Positions 1-7,381 of a stretch of 34,205 nucleotides of DNA are shown piece by piece (position 1 is the stretch's first letter; each line of letters opens with the position of its first letter). The position numbers were made by a program, and so were the translations under genes. Origin of the DNA: Nocardiopsis sp. CNT312 (GTDB lineage Bacteria > Actinomycetota > Actinomycetes > Streptosporangiales > Streptosporangiaceae); NCBI RefSeq assembly GCF_000515115.1, contig NZ_AZXF01000026.1:478-34682 (forward strand). The letters run 5' to 3'. Under the pieces are notes generated by a model, which saw only the letters and a program-made list of their open reading frames with translations, ran no database searches and was not told where the DNA came from.

Positions 1-1
1 G

Positions 2-94
2 GTCAGTGACGTGATGGAGTCCGACTTCGACCGCGTGGAGAACGAGGTCAAGGCCGTCCGTTCGGAGGCCGTCGCGGAAGAGGTCGCCGGCTGA
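2..94 (+). CDS. C-terminal tail of an unidentified protein (partial)
   Basis: Only the last 30 codons of a gene that enters from the left are visible; they read into a TGA at 92-94. The tail is charged and probably helical (it includes DFDRVENEVKAVRSEAVAEE), with G/C-ended codons like its neighbours. A strong hairpin begins 19 nt after the stop, which supports this being a real gene end. The visible residues are too few to name a family. Confidence 0.6.
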   Translation, partial: VSDVMESDFDRVENEVKAVRSEAVAEEVAG

Positions 95-113
95 TCCGGC
101 CCCTCCCGTGCTC

Positions 114-146
114 ACGGGCCCGTGCCGCGCGGCGGTACGGGCCCGT
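114..146 (+). terminator. Hairpin terminator after the first gene
   Basis: Two 14-nt arms (114-127, acgggcccgtgccg, and 133-146) pair with one G-T wobble around a 5-nt loop. There is no U-tract, which is common in high-GC actinobacteria. The hairpin lies directly downstream of the stop at 94. Confidence 0.75.
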
Positions 147-190
147 CGTCCTCTGGCGTAGCGGTGTCCGAAAACGGTAGAACGGGGGGC

Positions 191-775
191 ATGTCGTCAT
201 CGACGCCGTACCCGGCGGCCTGGACCCGGACCGACGTCTCCGAGGGGCTCGGGCTCGGCAGCCTCCTAGCCGAACCCTGCGGGTACCGACTGGAGGCCGG
301 GGAGGCCGTCGCGGCGGACGGGGAACGGTTCTTCGCCCGCTTCACCATCCGCACCGACCTGGCATGGACCACGCGTGAGGTGCGCGTCGAGGCCGTCACC
401 GTCACGGGGCCGGAATCGGTCCGCCTCACCGCACGGGACGGCCGTTGGAGCGACGCACGGGGCTGCCCCCTCCCCGAACTCATGGGCTGCCTGGACGTCG
501 ACGTCGCCGCCACCCCGCTCACCAGCACCCTGCCGATCCGCCGTCTGGGACTGCGCCCCGGCGAGCACCGCGAGATCGCGGTGGCCCGGATCGACATCCC
601 CTCCCTGACGGTCAGCCGCATGCGCCGGAGCTACACCCGCCACCCGGCCCGGGGCGGCCTGGAGCGCTACACCTACCGGGACCCGATCCACGGCGAGTAC
701 GAATTCTCCGTGGACACCGACGGCGTGGTGGTGGACTACGAGCGCTTCGCCCGGCGGGTACGCCCGGGCCCCTGA
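191..775 (+). CDS. Putative glycolipid-binding domain protein (DUF1089 family)
   Basis: This 194-aa protein matches the putative glycolipid-binding family (PF06475). The central signature is visible as TSTLPIRRLGL, preceded by a CLDVDVAATPL stretch, and the C-terminal half ends in a YEFSVDTDGVVVDYERFARR segment typical of the family. The biochemical role of the family is poorly defined; it is named from a predicted beta-barrel lipid-binding fold. There is no signal peptide or membrane segment, so it is probably cytoplasmic. I chose the ATG at 191 because a G-rich ribosome-binding run (gggggg) lies just upstream and because the longer in-frame start at 122 sits inside the preceding terminator hairpin. 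It stands alone; the next gene is 275 bp away. Confidence 0.85.
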   Translation: MSSSTPYPAAWTRTDVSEGLGLGSLLAEPCGYRLEAGEAVAADGERFFARFTIRTDLAWTTREVRVEAVTVTGPESVRLTARDGRWSDARGCPLPELMGCLDVDVAATPLTSTLPIRRLGLRPGEHREIAVARIDIPSLTVSRMRRSYTRHPARGGLERYTYRDPIHGEYEFSVDTDGVVVDYERFARRVRPGP

Positions 776-826
776 ACGGACGTGGCGCGCGCCCGGCGTG
801 GAAAGTGCCGCCCCCTCGCACCTGAC

Positions 827-869
827 ACGGGTACTGCCGTGGGGCCGCCCCGCCCGCGGTAGTACCCGT
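827..869. promoter_or_regulatory. Inverted repeat between DUF1089 gene and acyltransferase
   Basis: Arms at 827-839 (acgggtactgccg) and 857-869 pair with one G-T mismatch across a 17-nt spacer. It begins 52 nt after the stop of the DUF1089 gene, so it could be a terminator. Its core octamers, GGTACTGC and GTAGTACC, are the same motif that clusters near 30.26-30.40 kb, so it could instead be a protein-binding site upstream of the acyltransferase. Sequence alone does not decide. Confidence 0.5.
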
Positions 870-1050
870 ACCACCGAGACTGTGGGGGCTGATCCATCGT
901 GCGGTGCCCCGTCGCGCGCTTAGTCTCGTACCGACGCCATGACTGAGTACACGGCCGCCGCCCGCCAGGGGAGCGTCCGATCAGCCGCCAGCCCATCCCC
1001 TCACGCGAAGGCCCGGGCACACCTGTGACCGGAAGCGACAAGGAGCGCCG

Positions 1051-2391
1051 ATGACCATGACCGCCCGACGACCGGGTGCCGGGGGCGGGCCTTCGGCCCT
1101 CCCGGCCGCCGGGTCGGCCTCCGTGTCACCGGTCGGCACGCCCGACCGCGACCGCTTCCTCGACGTCCTGCGCCTTCTGGTGATGGGGCTCGTCGTGCTT
1201 CAGCACTGGTGGCTCCCGGTCCTGACGCGGCAGCCGGGTGAGCTCGCCGCGACCAGTGTGATCGGTGTGGACGGCGGCTCCACCCTCACCTGGTTCGTCC
1301 AGGTCATGCCGCTGATCTTCTTCGTCGGCGGCGCGTCGAACCTCCTGAGCTGGCGGTCCGCGTCTGGCCGCGGGAGCACGGCGACCGCGTGGGTGGCGCG
1401 GCGGCTGCGCCGGATCGCCTGGCCGGTGGTCCCGGTGGCGGTCGTGTGGATCGGCGCAGCCCACCTGCTGTCCGTCGGCGGTGTGCCGGAGCAGCCGGTC
1501 TCGGTGGCCGCCGAGGCTGCGGGAATGGTGCTGTGGTTCCTGGCGGTGTACGTCCTGGTGGTCGTGGCGACCCCGGTGCTCGCCGCCGCGGACGCGCGGA
1601 CCGGCCCCTGGGCCGCGGTGGCGCTCTTCGCCGCGGCGGGCCTGACCGACGCCGCCCGGATCGCGACGGGGTCGGACACGGCCGGCTACGCGAACGTGGT
1701 GTTCGTGTGGCTGGGCCTGCACCAGCTCGGCTTTCTCTACGCGCGCGGCGCGCTGCGGGCCCGCCAGGGGGCGGTCCTCGCCGCGGTCGGCGCCGCCACC
1801 GTGGGGGTGCTCGCTCTCACCGGCCTGTACTCGCCCAACATGACCGGCGTGTTCGCGATGGAGGCGTCCAACGTCTTCCCGCCGAACCTGGTTCTGGCCT
1901 CGGTCGGCGCTCTCCAGATCGGTGCCGCCGTGCTGCTGCGGAGCTGGATCGGCGCGTGGGCCGACCGCCCCGGACCGTCACGGGTCCTGGACCTGCTCTG
2001 CCCCCGGCTGATGACCGTCTACCTGTGGCACATGATCCCGGTCAGCGTGGTCTCGGGAACCCTGGTCTACGGTCTGGGCGTCGACACCCCCCAGCCGATG
2101 ACCGTCTCCTGGCTGTTGTTCGGGGCGCTCGGGACGGCCGCGCTGACGCCGCTGGTGGTTCTGACGGCCTCCCTGACCGCACGGTTCGAGGAACCGCCGA
2201 GGCTGCTCGCGGGCGACCCGGGACCGACCCTCGTCCTGGCCTCGGCCGCCCTCATCGGCGGCGGTCTGGGCGCGCTGACCGGGATCGGGCTGGGAGTGGG
2301 GTGGAAGCCCCTCCTCGCCCTGACCGCGGTGGCGGCGGGACTCCTCCTCATGAACGCGCCCCGTCTGCGCCGGGTGCGCCCGGTCGGCTGA
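1051..2391 (+). CDS. Acyltransferase 3 family integral membrane protein
   Basis: This 446-aa protein is rich in hydrophobic helices (roughly ten) and begins, after a 30-residue Gly/Ala/Ser-rich N-terminus, with RDRFLDVLRLLVMGLVVLQHWW. That is the first-helix pattern of acyltransferase family 3 (PF01757, OafA/YrhL-like). These enzymes transfer acetyl or other acyl groups to sugars, lipids or exopolysaccharides at the membrane. The usual catalytic His of helix 1 (normally R.....VVxxH) is present as H in VVLQHWW. The ATG at 1051 follows an aaggagcg ribosome-binding site with ideal spacing. The gene is monocistronic and converges on the antiporter gene 30 bp away. Its substrate cannot be inferred. 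Confidence 0.85.
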   Translation: MTMTARRPGAGGGPSALPAAGSASVSPVGTPDRDRFLDVLRLLVMGLVVLQHWWLPVLTRQPGELAATSVIGVDGGSTLTWFVQVMPLIFFVGGASNLLSWRSASGRGSTATAWVARRLRRIAWPVVPVAVVWIGAAHLLSVGGVPEQPVSVAAEAAGMVLWFLAVYVLVVVATPVLAAADARTGPWAAVALFAAAGLTDAARIATGSDTAGYANVVFVWLGLHQLGFLYARGALRARQGAVLAAVGAATVGVLALTGLYSPNMTGVFAMEASNVFPPNLVLASVGALQIGAAVLLRSWIGAWADRPGPSRVLDLLCPRLMTVYLWHMIPVSVVSGTLVYGLGVDTPQPMTVSWLLFGALGTAALTPLVVLTASLTARFEEPPRLLAGDPGPTLVLASAALIGGGLGALTGIGLGVGWKPLLALTAVAAGLLLMNAPRLRRVRPVG

Positions 2392-2403
2392 GACCGGTGT
2401 GCG

Positions 2404-2420
2404 CCCGGCGCGGGGCCGGG
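2404..2420. terminator. Short bidirectional hairpin between convergent genes
   Basis: A 6-bp stem (cccggc / gccggg) with a 5-nt loop occupies most of the 30 bp between the stop codons of the acyltransferase and the antiporter. It probably serves both transcripts, though the stem is short and G/C-only. Confidence 0.45.
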
Positions 2421-2421
2421 T

Positions 2422-4419
2422 TCAGACGTTCTCCGCCGGGGCCGCACCGGTGTCCGTCACGAGATGCTCGTCCAGGAAGCACCACCCCCAGTTCTCGCCG
2501 TCCTCGGCGGACATGACGACGGGGTGCCCGGCCTGGTCGGCGTGCCACCGGCTGTGGCGGCCGGGGGAGTCGTCGCAGCAGCCCACGAAGCCGCACTGCG
2601 CGCAGATCCGCAGGTGCACCCAGTCGTGGCGCCCCTTGCGCAGGCACTCCGTGCATCCGGGACTCTTGGGAAGGACGGGGGGCAGGTCCTCCATGTGCGC
2701 GCACGCGGTGTCGGGGTCGGGGCGCAAGTGCCTGACCACGGTCGGGTCGGGGTGGCCCCGGTGGGTGTGGTCGATGTCGAGGAGGTCGAGGACGGCCCCG
2801 CCCAGGGGCTCGGTCACCGCGCGGTGGGTGTCCACGACCCGCTTCACGTCCGCGTCGTAGAAGCCCGTGATGTCGGGGACGTCGGTGGGGCGCACCACGA
2901 TCGGCACGCCCGGTGCCACCCCGTGCAGGACGTGGGCGATGTGGACGGCGGCCTCGGAGTCGTTCTCGGCGATGACGATGAGCTTCACGCGGTCCATGCC
3001 GACCTCGTGCAGCACGGTCGCCTTCGTGGCCTCGCCCCGGACGACGGTGTGCCCGCGGCTCTCGGCGTCGGCGGCCAGGTCGGGGCTGAGCGTGGTCACG
3101 GTCGAGGGGACGCCGTTGGCCTCCAGATAGGCGCCCAGGTTTCGGGCGACGGGCCCCCAACCGGAGATGAGGACCCGGTCGCGGGTGTCGGTGTCCGGCT
3201 CCAGCCCGGCGGCGGCCTCGGCGGCCGCGTTCCGGGGCAGGCGGCGGGCGATCGCCGCGCCCAGGGCGCCCAGCGCCGGTGTCGCGGTCATCAGCAGGAC
3301 CGTGACGGCGACGAGGATCTGTCCGCCCTCGTCGCCCATCCCCGCCGGGGACAGGCCGTAGGCCGCCCCGGTCTGCTGGAGGACGAAGGAGAACTCGCCG
3401 ATCTGCGCGAGGAGGAAGGCCGAGCCCACGGCGGTGGCCGGTCCCACCCGCAGGACTGAGACCGCGGTGAAGGTCGTCAGCACCTTGATGAGGACGACCG
3501 CCACGGCGAGGAGCAGGACGATCCACCACAGCTGCGCCAGGACGGCGAGGTCGAGCAGCATGCCGATGGAGATGAAGAAGACGGCGCTGAAGATCATCTG
3601 GAGCGGCATGATCTCGCTCAGCGCGTGGGCACTGTGCCGCGACTCGCTCAGCACCATGCCTGCCAGGAAGGCGCCCAGAGCGGTGCTGATCCCGGCGAGC
3701 GAGGTCAGGTACGCCACCCCTAGGGCGATGGCCACGATGGACAGCAGGAAGATCTCCGGTGAGCACAGCCGGGCGATGCGCTCCAGTAGCGGGGGCATGA
3801 CCTTGCGCGCCACCAGGATGACGGCGGTGAGGACGAGGGCGGCGGTGCCCAGCGCCCGCACCACCTCCCAGGTGCCGCCGGCCTGGCCGCCCAGGACCGG
3901 GATCAGCAGGACCATGACGATGATGGCGAGGTCCTGGAGGATGAGGGTGCCCACGGACGCCTGGCCGACGGGCTGCTGCGTGGCACCCTTGGCGGCGACC
4001 ACCTTGAGCACGATCGCGGTGGAGGACAGTGCCACCAGGAAGCCGGTGAAGACGCCGACGTTCCAGTCCGCGCCGAACAGCAGGCACAGCCCGGCCACGG
4101 CGGCCGTGGTCAGGACTACCTGGAGGGTGCCCCCGCCCAGGACGAAGCGCCTGATCTTGGCCAGGCGTTCGAGGGAGAACTCGACACCGATGGTGAACAG
4201 CAGGAGCATCACGCCGATGTCGGCGGCGGCCTCGACCATCTCCACGTCCGGGACCAGTCCCAGTTGGTGTGGTCCGATGACCACGCCCGCGAGCAGGAAG
4301 CCCACGATCGGGACGACTCTGAGCCGGACGAAGAGCGCGCCGATCAGCCCCGCGGCGAGGAGCAGCGCGACGATCGGTCCGAGGTAGGCGGGGCTCTCCC
4401 CCGCAGCGAGCATCACCAC
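2422..4419 (-). CDS. CPA2-type cation:proton antiporter with RCK domain and C-terminal UBP zinc finger
   Basis: A KefB/CPA2-family antiporter of about 665 aa. Residues ~10-395 hold the Na+/H+ exchanger-type membrane domain, with family patterns such as VGFLLAGVVIGPHQLGL, LLLFTIGVEFSLERL and LLAQIGEFSFVL. Residues ~415-545 are a TrkA-N/RCK domain (VLISGWGPVARNL). Residues ~572-650 are a UBP-type zinc finger with CTEC, CAQCG and GCCDD pairs and several His. Family knowledge: such proteins exchange K+ or Na+ for H+ under nucleotide or thiol control. The zinc finger is an unusual cytoplasmic addition and may sense or bind a partner. Start: a gagggg motif sits 7 nt before the GTG at 4419; the ATG at 4413 is the alternative. 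Longer upstream in-frame starts run into the divergent epimerase gene and are rejected. Confidence 0.9.
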   Translation of the reverse strand: MVMLAAGESPAYLGPIVALLLAAGLIGALFVRLRVVPIVGFLLAGVVIGPHQLGLVPDVEMVEAAADIGVMLLLFTIGVEFSLERLAKIRRFVLGGGTLQVVLTTAAVAGLCLLFGADWNVGVFTGFLVALSSTAIVLKVVAAKGATQQPVGQASVGTLILQDLAIIVMVLLIPVLGGQAGGTWEVVRALGTAALVLTAVILVARKVMPPLLERIARLCSPEIFLLSIVAIALGVAYLTSLAGISTALGAFLAGMVLSESRHSAHALSEIMPLQMIFSAVFFISIGMLLDLAVLAQLWWIVLLLAVAVVLIKVLTTFTAVSVLRVGPATAVGSAFLLAQIGEFSFVLQQTGAAYGLSPAGMGDEGGQILVAVTVLLMTATPALGALGAAIARRLPRNAAAEAAAGLEPDTDTRDRVLISGWGPVARNLGAYLEANGVPSTVTTLSPDLAADAESRGHTVVRGEATKATVLHEVGMDRVKLIVIAENDSEAAVHIAHVLHGVAPGVPIVVRPTDVPDITGFYDADVKRVVDTHRAVTEPLGGAVLDLLDIDHTHRGHPDPTVVRHLRPDPDTACAHMEDLPPVLPKSPGCTECLRKGRHDWVHLRICAQCGFVGCCDDSPGRHSRWHADQAGHPVVMSAEDGENWGWCFLDEHLVTDTGAAPAENV

Positions 4420-4592
4420 ACACAATCCCCTCACACGGCGCCCTGGGGGCGGATCCGGTTCTTCCCGAGCGTATCGGCGGACTTTCACTCGGGTCCCGCC
4501 AGCCCCGCTGTCATCTGCGAACACGGGTGTACGCGTCAGGGCGCGGCGGATATCTTGAACCGCGTACCGACGTGCCCTGAGGAGGCAGTGGA

Positions 4593-5906
4593 GTGACGAC
4601 ATCGCACCGTCCCGGCCCGGGACACCCCGAGTGGCTGCGCGCGGAGGAGGAACGTCTGTACTTCTTCGCCGCCGGTTCGGTCGTCCCCGACGGCTTCGGC
4701 TGGCTGGACGCCCGCGGCCGTGTCGAGGAGAGGCCGACCGCCGCATGGATCACGGCGCGCATGACGCACGTGTTCTCCCTGGCGCACCTGCGGGGCGCGG
4801 AGGGGGCGGCGGCACTCGCCGACCACGGGCTCGCGGCACTCGCAGGTCCGCTGCGCGACGCCGAACTGGGCGGCTGGTTCGACGCGGTCCCCTCCGATCC
4901 CACGGCGCTTTCCGGCCCCGCCTTGTGGGAGTGCTCCCACGATGGAGGGGGCCGGGCCGGGGCCGGGCAGGAGCTCCGCAAGTCCGCCTACGAGCACGCC
5001 TTCGTGGTCCTGGCTGCCGCCAGCGCCGCCGTCGCGGGCCGACCGGGCGCCGCCGACCTGCTCGCCGAGGCGCTCGGCGTGGTCGAGGAGCGCTTCTGGG
5101 AGGACTCCGCGGGGGCCGTCCGGGAGAGTTGGGACCGGGGGTGGACCGCCACTGAGGACTACCGGGGCGCCAACAGCAACATGCACTGTGTGGAGGCGTT
5201 CCTGGCCGCCGCCGACGCCACCGGCGATGCCCGGTGGGCCCGCCGGGCGCTGGCCATCGCCGAGCGGCTCGTGCACGGGGTGGCCGCCGAGTACGACTGG
5301 CGTCTGCCGGAGCACTTCACCTCCGACTGGAAGGCCCTGCCCGAGCACCACCGGGAGCAGCCGGACCACCCCTTCCGGCCCTTCGGCAGCACCACCGGCC
5401 ACCTTCTGGAGTGGGCCCGGCTGCTGGTCCACCTGGAGGCCTCCCTCACCGGTGCGGGGGAGGAGGCCCCCGCGTGGCTGCGGGCCGACGCCGTCGCGCT
5501 CTTCGGCCACGCCGTCCGCAGGGGGTGGGCCGCCGACGGCCGGGAGGGGTTCGTCTACACCCTCGACTGGGACGACAGCCCCGTCGTGCGCGAGCGCATG
5601 CACTGGGTCGTTGCCGAGGCCGCGATGGCCGCCTGGGCCCTGGGCGAGGCCACCGGTGACGGTGCCTACGGCCGCGACTACGACCGCTGGTGGACCTATG
5701 CCGACCGCCACCACATCGACCGTGAGCACGGCGGTTGGCACCACGAACTCGATCCGGACCACCGGCCCGCCGGAAGCGTGTGGCCCGGCAAGCCCGACGT
5801 CTACCACGCCTACCAGGCGGTGCTCCTGCCCCGGATCGGTCTGGCGGGCTCCCTGGCGGGCGCGCTGGCCGGCGGCTCCGGCGCGCAGAGGGGAGGCGCG
5901 GCATGA
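4593..5906 (+). CDS. AGE-family sugar epimerase/isomerase (mannose isomerase-like)
   Basis: This 437-aa protein belongs to the N-acylglucosamine 2-epimerase superfamily, (alpha/alpha)6-barrel enzymes that interconvert aldoses and ketoses or epimerise C2. Family patterns seen are TAAWITARMTHVFSLA near the N-terminus, NSNMHCVEAFLAAADATGD, TGHLLEWARLL, MHWVVAEAAMAAW and GGWHHELD, which carry the conserved active-site His, Glu and Arg residues. Members closest in layout are mannose isomerases and YihS-type (sulfoquinovose/mannose) isomerases. The GTG at 4593 follows a GGAGG at 4581. The stop overlaps the ATG of the PfkB kinase (ATGA), so isomerase and kinase are translationally coupled. Likely job: make fructose or a related ketose for phosphorylation by the kinase. 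The exact substrate is inference. Confidence 0.85.
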   Translation: MTTSHRPGPGHPEWLRAEEERLYFFAAGSVVPDGFGWLDARGRVEERPTAAWITARMTHVFSLAHLRGAEGAAALADHGLAALAGPLRDAELGGWFDAVPSDPTALSGPALWECSHDGGGRAGAGQELRKSAYEHAFVVLAAASAAVAGRPGAADLLAEALGVVEERFWEDSAGAVRESWDRGWTATEDYRGANSNMHCVEAFLAAADATGDARWARRALAIAERLVHGVAAEYDWRLPEHFTSDWKALPEHHREQPDHPFRPFGSTTGHLLEWARLLVHLEASLTGAGEEAPAWLRADAVALFGHAVRRGWAADGREGFVYTLDWDDSPVVRERMHWVVAEAAMAAWALGEATGDGAYGRDYDRWWTYADRHHIDREHGGWHHELDPDHRPAGSVWPGKPDVYHAYQAVLLPRIGLAGSLAGALAGGSGAQRGGAA

Positions 5907-6877
5907 GCGGGCACGAGCCCAGGCTCGTCGTGGTCGGTGAGAACGTCATGGACCTGCTGCCCACCGAGCACGGACGCGACGTGGTCCGGGCCGTGCCCGG
6001 TGGCGGGCCCGCCAACACGGCTGTGGCCGCGGCCCGGCTGGGGACCCCCACCCGGCTGCTGGCGCGGATCGGATCGGACGGCTTCGGTGAACGCGTCCGT
6101 GAGCGCCTGCTGGCCGAGGGGATCGACCCGGCCGGGCTGGTGGCGGCGCAGGAGCCGTCGTCGCTGGCGATGGCCACGCTCGCCCCGGACGGGTCGGCGC
6201 GCTACGACTTCCGGATGGACGACGCCGCCGATTGGCGCTGGCGCCCCGGTGAACTCCCCGACCGCCTGCCCCCGGGGGTCGGCGCGTTGCACGCGGCCTC
6301 GGTGGCGCTCTTCCGGGAGCCGGGGGCCTCGCGGATCGGGGAACTGCTGGAACGCGAACGCGCGCGTGGGGAGGTGGCGCTCACGCTCGACCCCAACATC
6401 CGGCCGGACGTCATCGGCGACGCGGAGGCCGTGCGGGAACTGGCGCCGCGCTACGCCGCGCTGGCCCACGTGGTCAAGGCCAGTGACGAGGACCTGGCCT
6501 TTCTCTATCCGGGCCTTCCCCCGGAGCGGGCGGCCCGTGAGGTCGCCGCTTTGGGGCCGGAACTGGTGGTGGTCACCCTGGGAGGGCGGGGCGCTCTCGC
6601 GGTCTGCGGCGCGGGTCAGGTGGAGGTCCGCGCACCGAAGGTCCGGGTGGCGGACACGGTGGGTGCGGGTGACTCCTTCATGGGTGCCCTGCTGCACTGG
6701 CTTGACCGGGCGGACCTGCTCGGGGGTGACCCCGCCGGGCAACGGGCCGGCCTCACTGAGGACCGGGTGCGCGAGCTGCTTGTCTTCGCGAGTACGGCGG
6801 CGGCGGTGACGGTGACCCGCGAAGGCGCCGACCCGCCCACGGGTGGGGAGCTGGCGTTGGCCCTGTCGGAGGCCTGA
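5903..6877 (+). CDS. PfkB-family carbohydrate kinase (fructokinase-like)
   Basis: A 324-aa ribokinase/PfkB-family kinase. The N-terminal sugar-binding signature is GGGPANTAVAAARLG (residues ~33-47). The C-terminal signature DTVGAGDSFMGALL (251-264) contains the anion hole and the catalytic Asp at ~257. It phosphorylates a sugar with ATP in the cytoplasm. The overall pattern (VVVGENVMDLLP at the start, GSDGFGERV near 57) resembles bacterial fructokinases. Coupling to the upstream AGE isomerase by a 4-nt overlap suggests a mannose-to-fructose-to-fructose-6-phosphate route. A sulfofructose kinase role alongside a YihS-like isomerase is possible, but no aldolase or reductase partner is present. 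A terminator hairpin begins 22 nt downstream. Confidence 0.88.
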   Translation: MSGHEPRLVVVGENVMDLLPTEHGRDVVRAVPGGGPANTAVAAARLGTPTRLLARIGSDGFGERVRERLLAEGIDPAGLVAAQEPSSLAMATLAPDGSARYDFRMDDAADWRWRPGELPDRLPPGVGALHAASVALFREPGASRIGELLERERARGEVALTLDPNIRPDVIGDAEAVRELAPRYAALAHVVKASDEDLAFLYPGLPPERAAREVAALGPELVVVTLGGRGALAVCGAGQVEVRAPKVRVADTVGAGDSFMGALLHWLDRADLLGGDPAGQRAGLTEDRVRELLVFASTAAAVTVTREGADPPTGGELALALSEA

Positions 6878-6899
6878 GGGGCGGGTCATCGGTTGTGTC

Positions 6900-6925
6900 T
6901 GCCCGAAACCTCGGGGTTGCGGGCA
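6900..6925 (+). terminator. Terminator of the epimerase-kinase operon
   Basis: Arms tgcccgaaacc (6900-6910) and 6915-6925 pair over 11 positions with one mismatch around a TCGG loop, 22 nt after the kinase stop. Confidence 0.7.
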
Positions 6926-7381
6926 TCGTGCAGGTCGGTGGGGGATGGTGCGCCGCACCGACCTCGCCGGTCCGGTGCGGGGACCGGTGGAATCCCCTAC
7001 GGGGGGATCACGAAGACGCCAAGACGAGACTAAAGGGCAGATTTGATAGTTAATGTCCGGAATGGCCGAATTGCGGGGGGTGTTACGGGGGTATTGCAGG
7101 TTGATAACCGCACCTTGGTCGTCAAGGGGGCGTGAGGGAGGTCCTGGACACCCTCGCGAGTGAGTCTCCTCACCCTTCGGTGCCAGAGAACCCCTGGTGG
7201 TCGCTTTGATGCAACACTGGTCAGTGAGTCCCGCACCGTCGCGCCCCGCCGTCCGAGACGGTCTCGGCCACGCCCCATGCGAGCCTGTCCTGGTATCGGT
7301 GAAACGACCAGTGTGCCCACTCGCACCTGCCGCGATGGGGTCTTCATATGCGAATGTGAGCCTGTGACTGGCAGGTGCACG
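6926..7381. other. Long leader region before the LuxR regulator, no gene seen
   Basis: About 450 bp without a credible gene. It holds a second inverted repeat (aggtcggtg 6932-6940 with caccgacct 6956-6964) and an AT-richer patch at 7030-7110 that is the likeliest promoter zone for the LuxR gene, including TTGATA at 7043-7048. A small palindrome ggttgataacc (7099-7109) is a possible operator. I see no convincing -10/-35 pair. Confidence 0.4.

Noticed and set aside
122..190. Upstream ATG giving a 217-aa DUF1089 protein
   Set aside because: That start falls within the terminator hairpin of the previous gene, and the added residues are low-complexity without family similarity.
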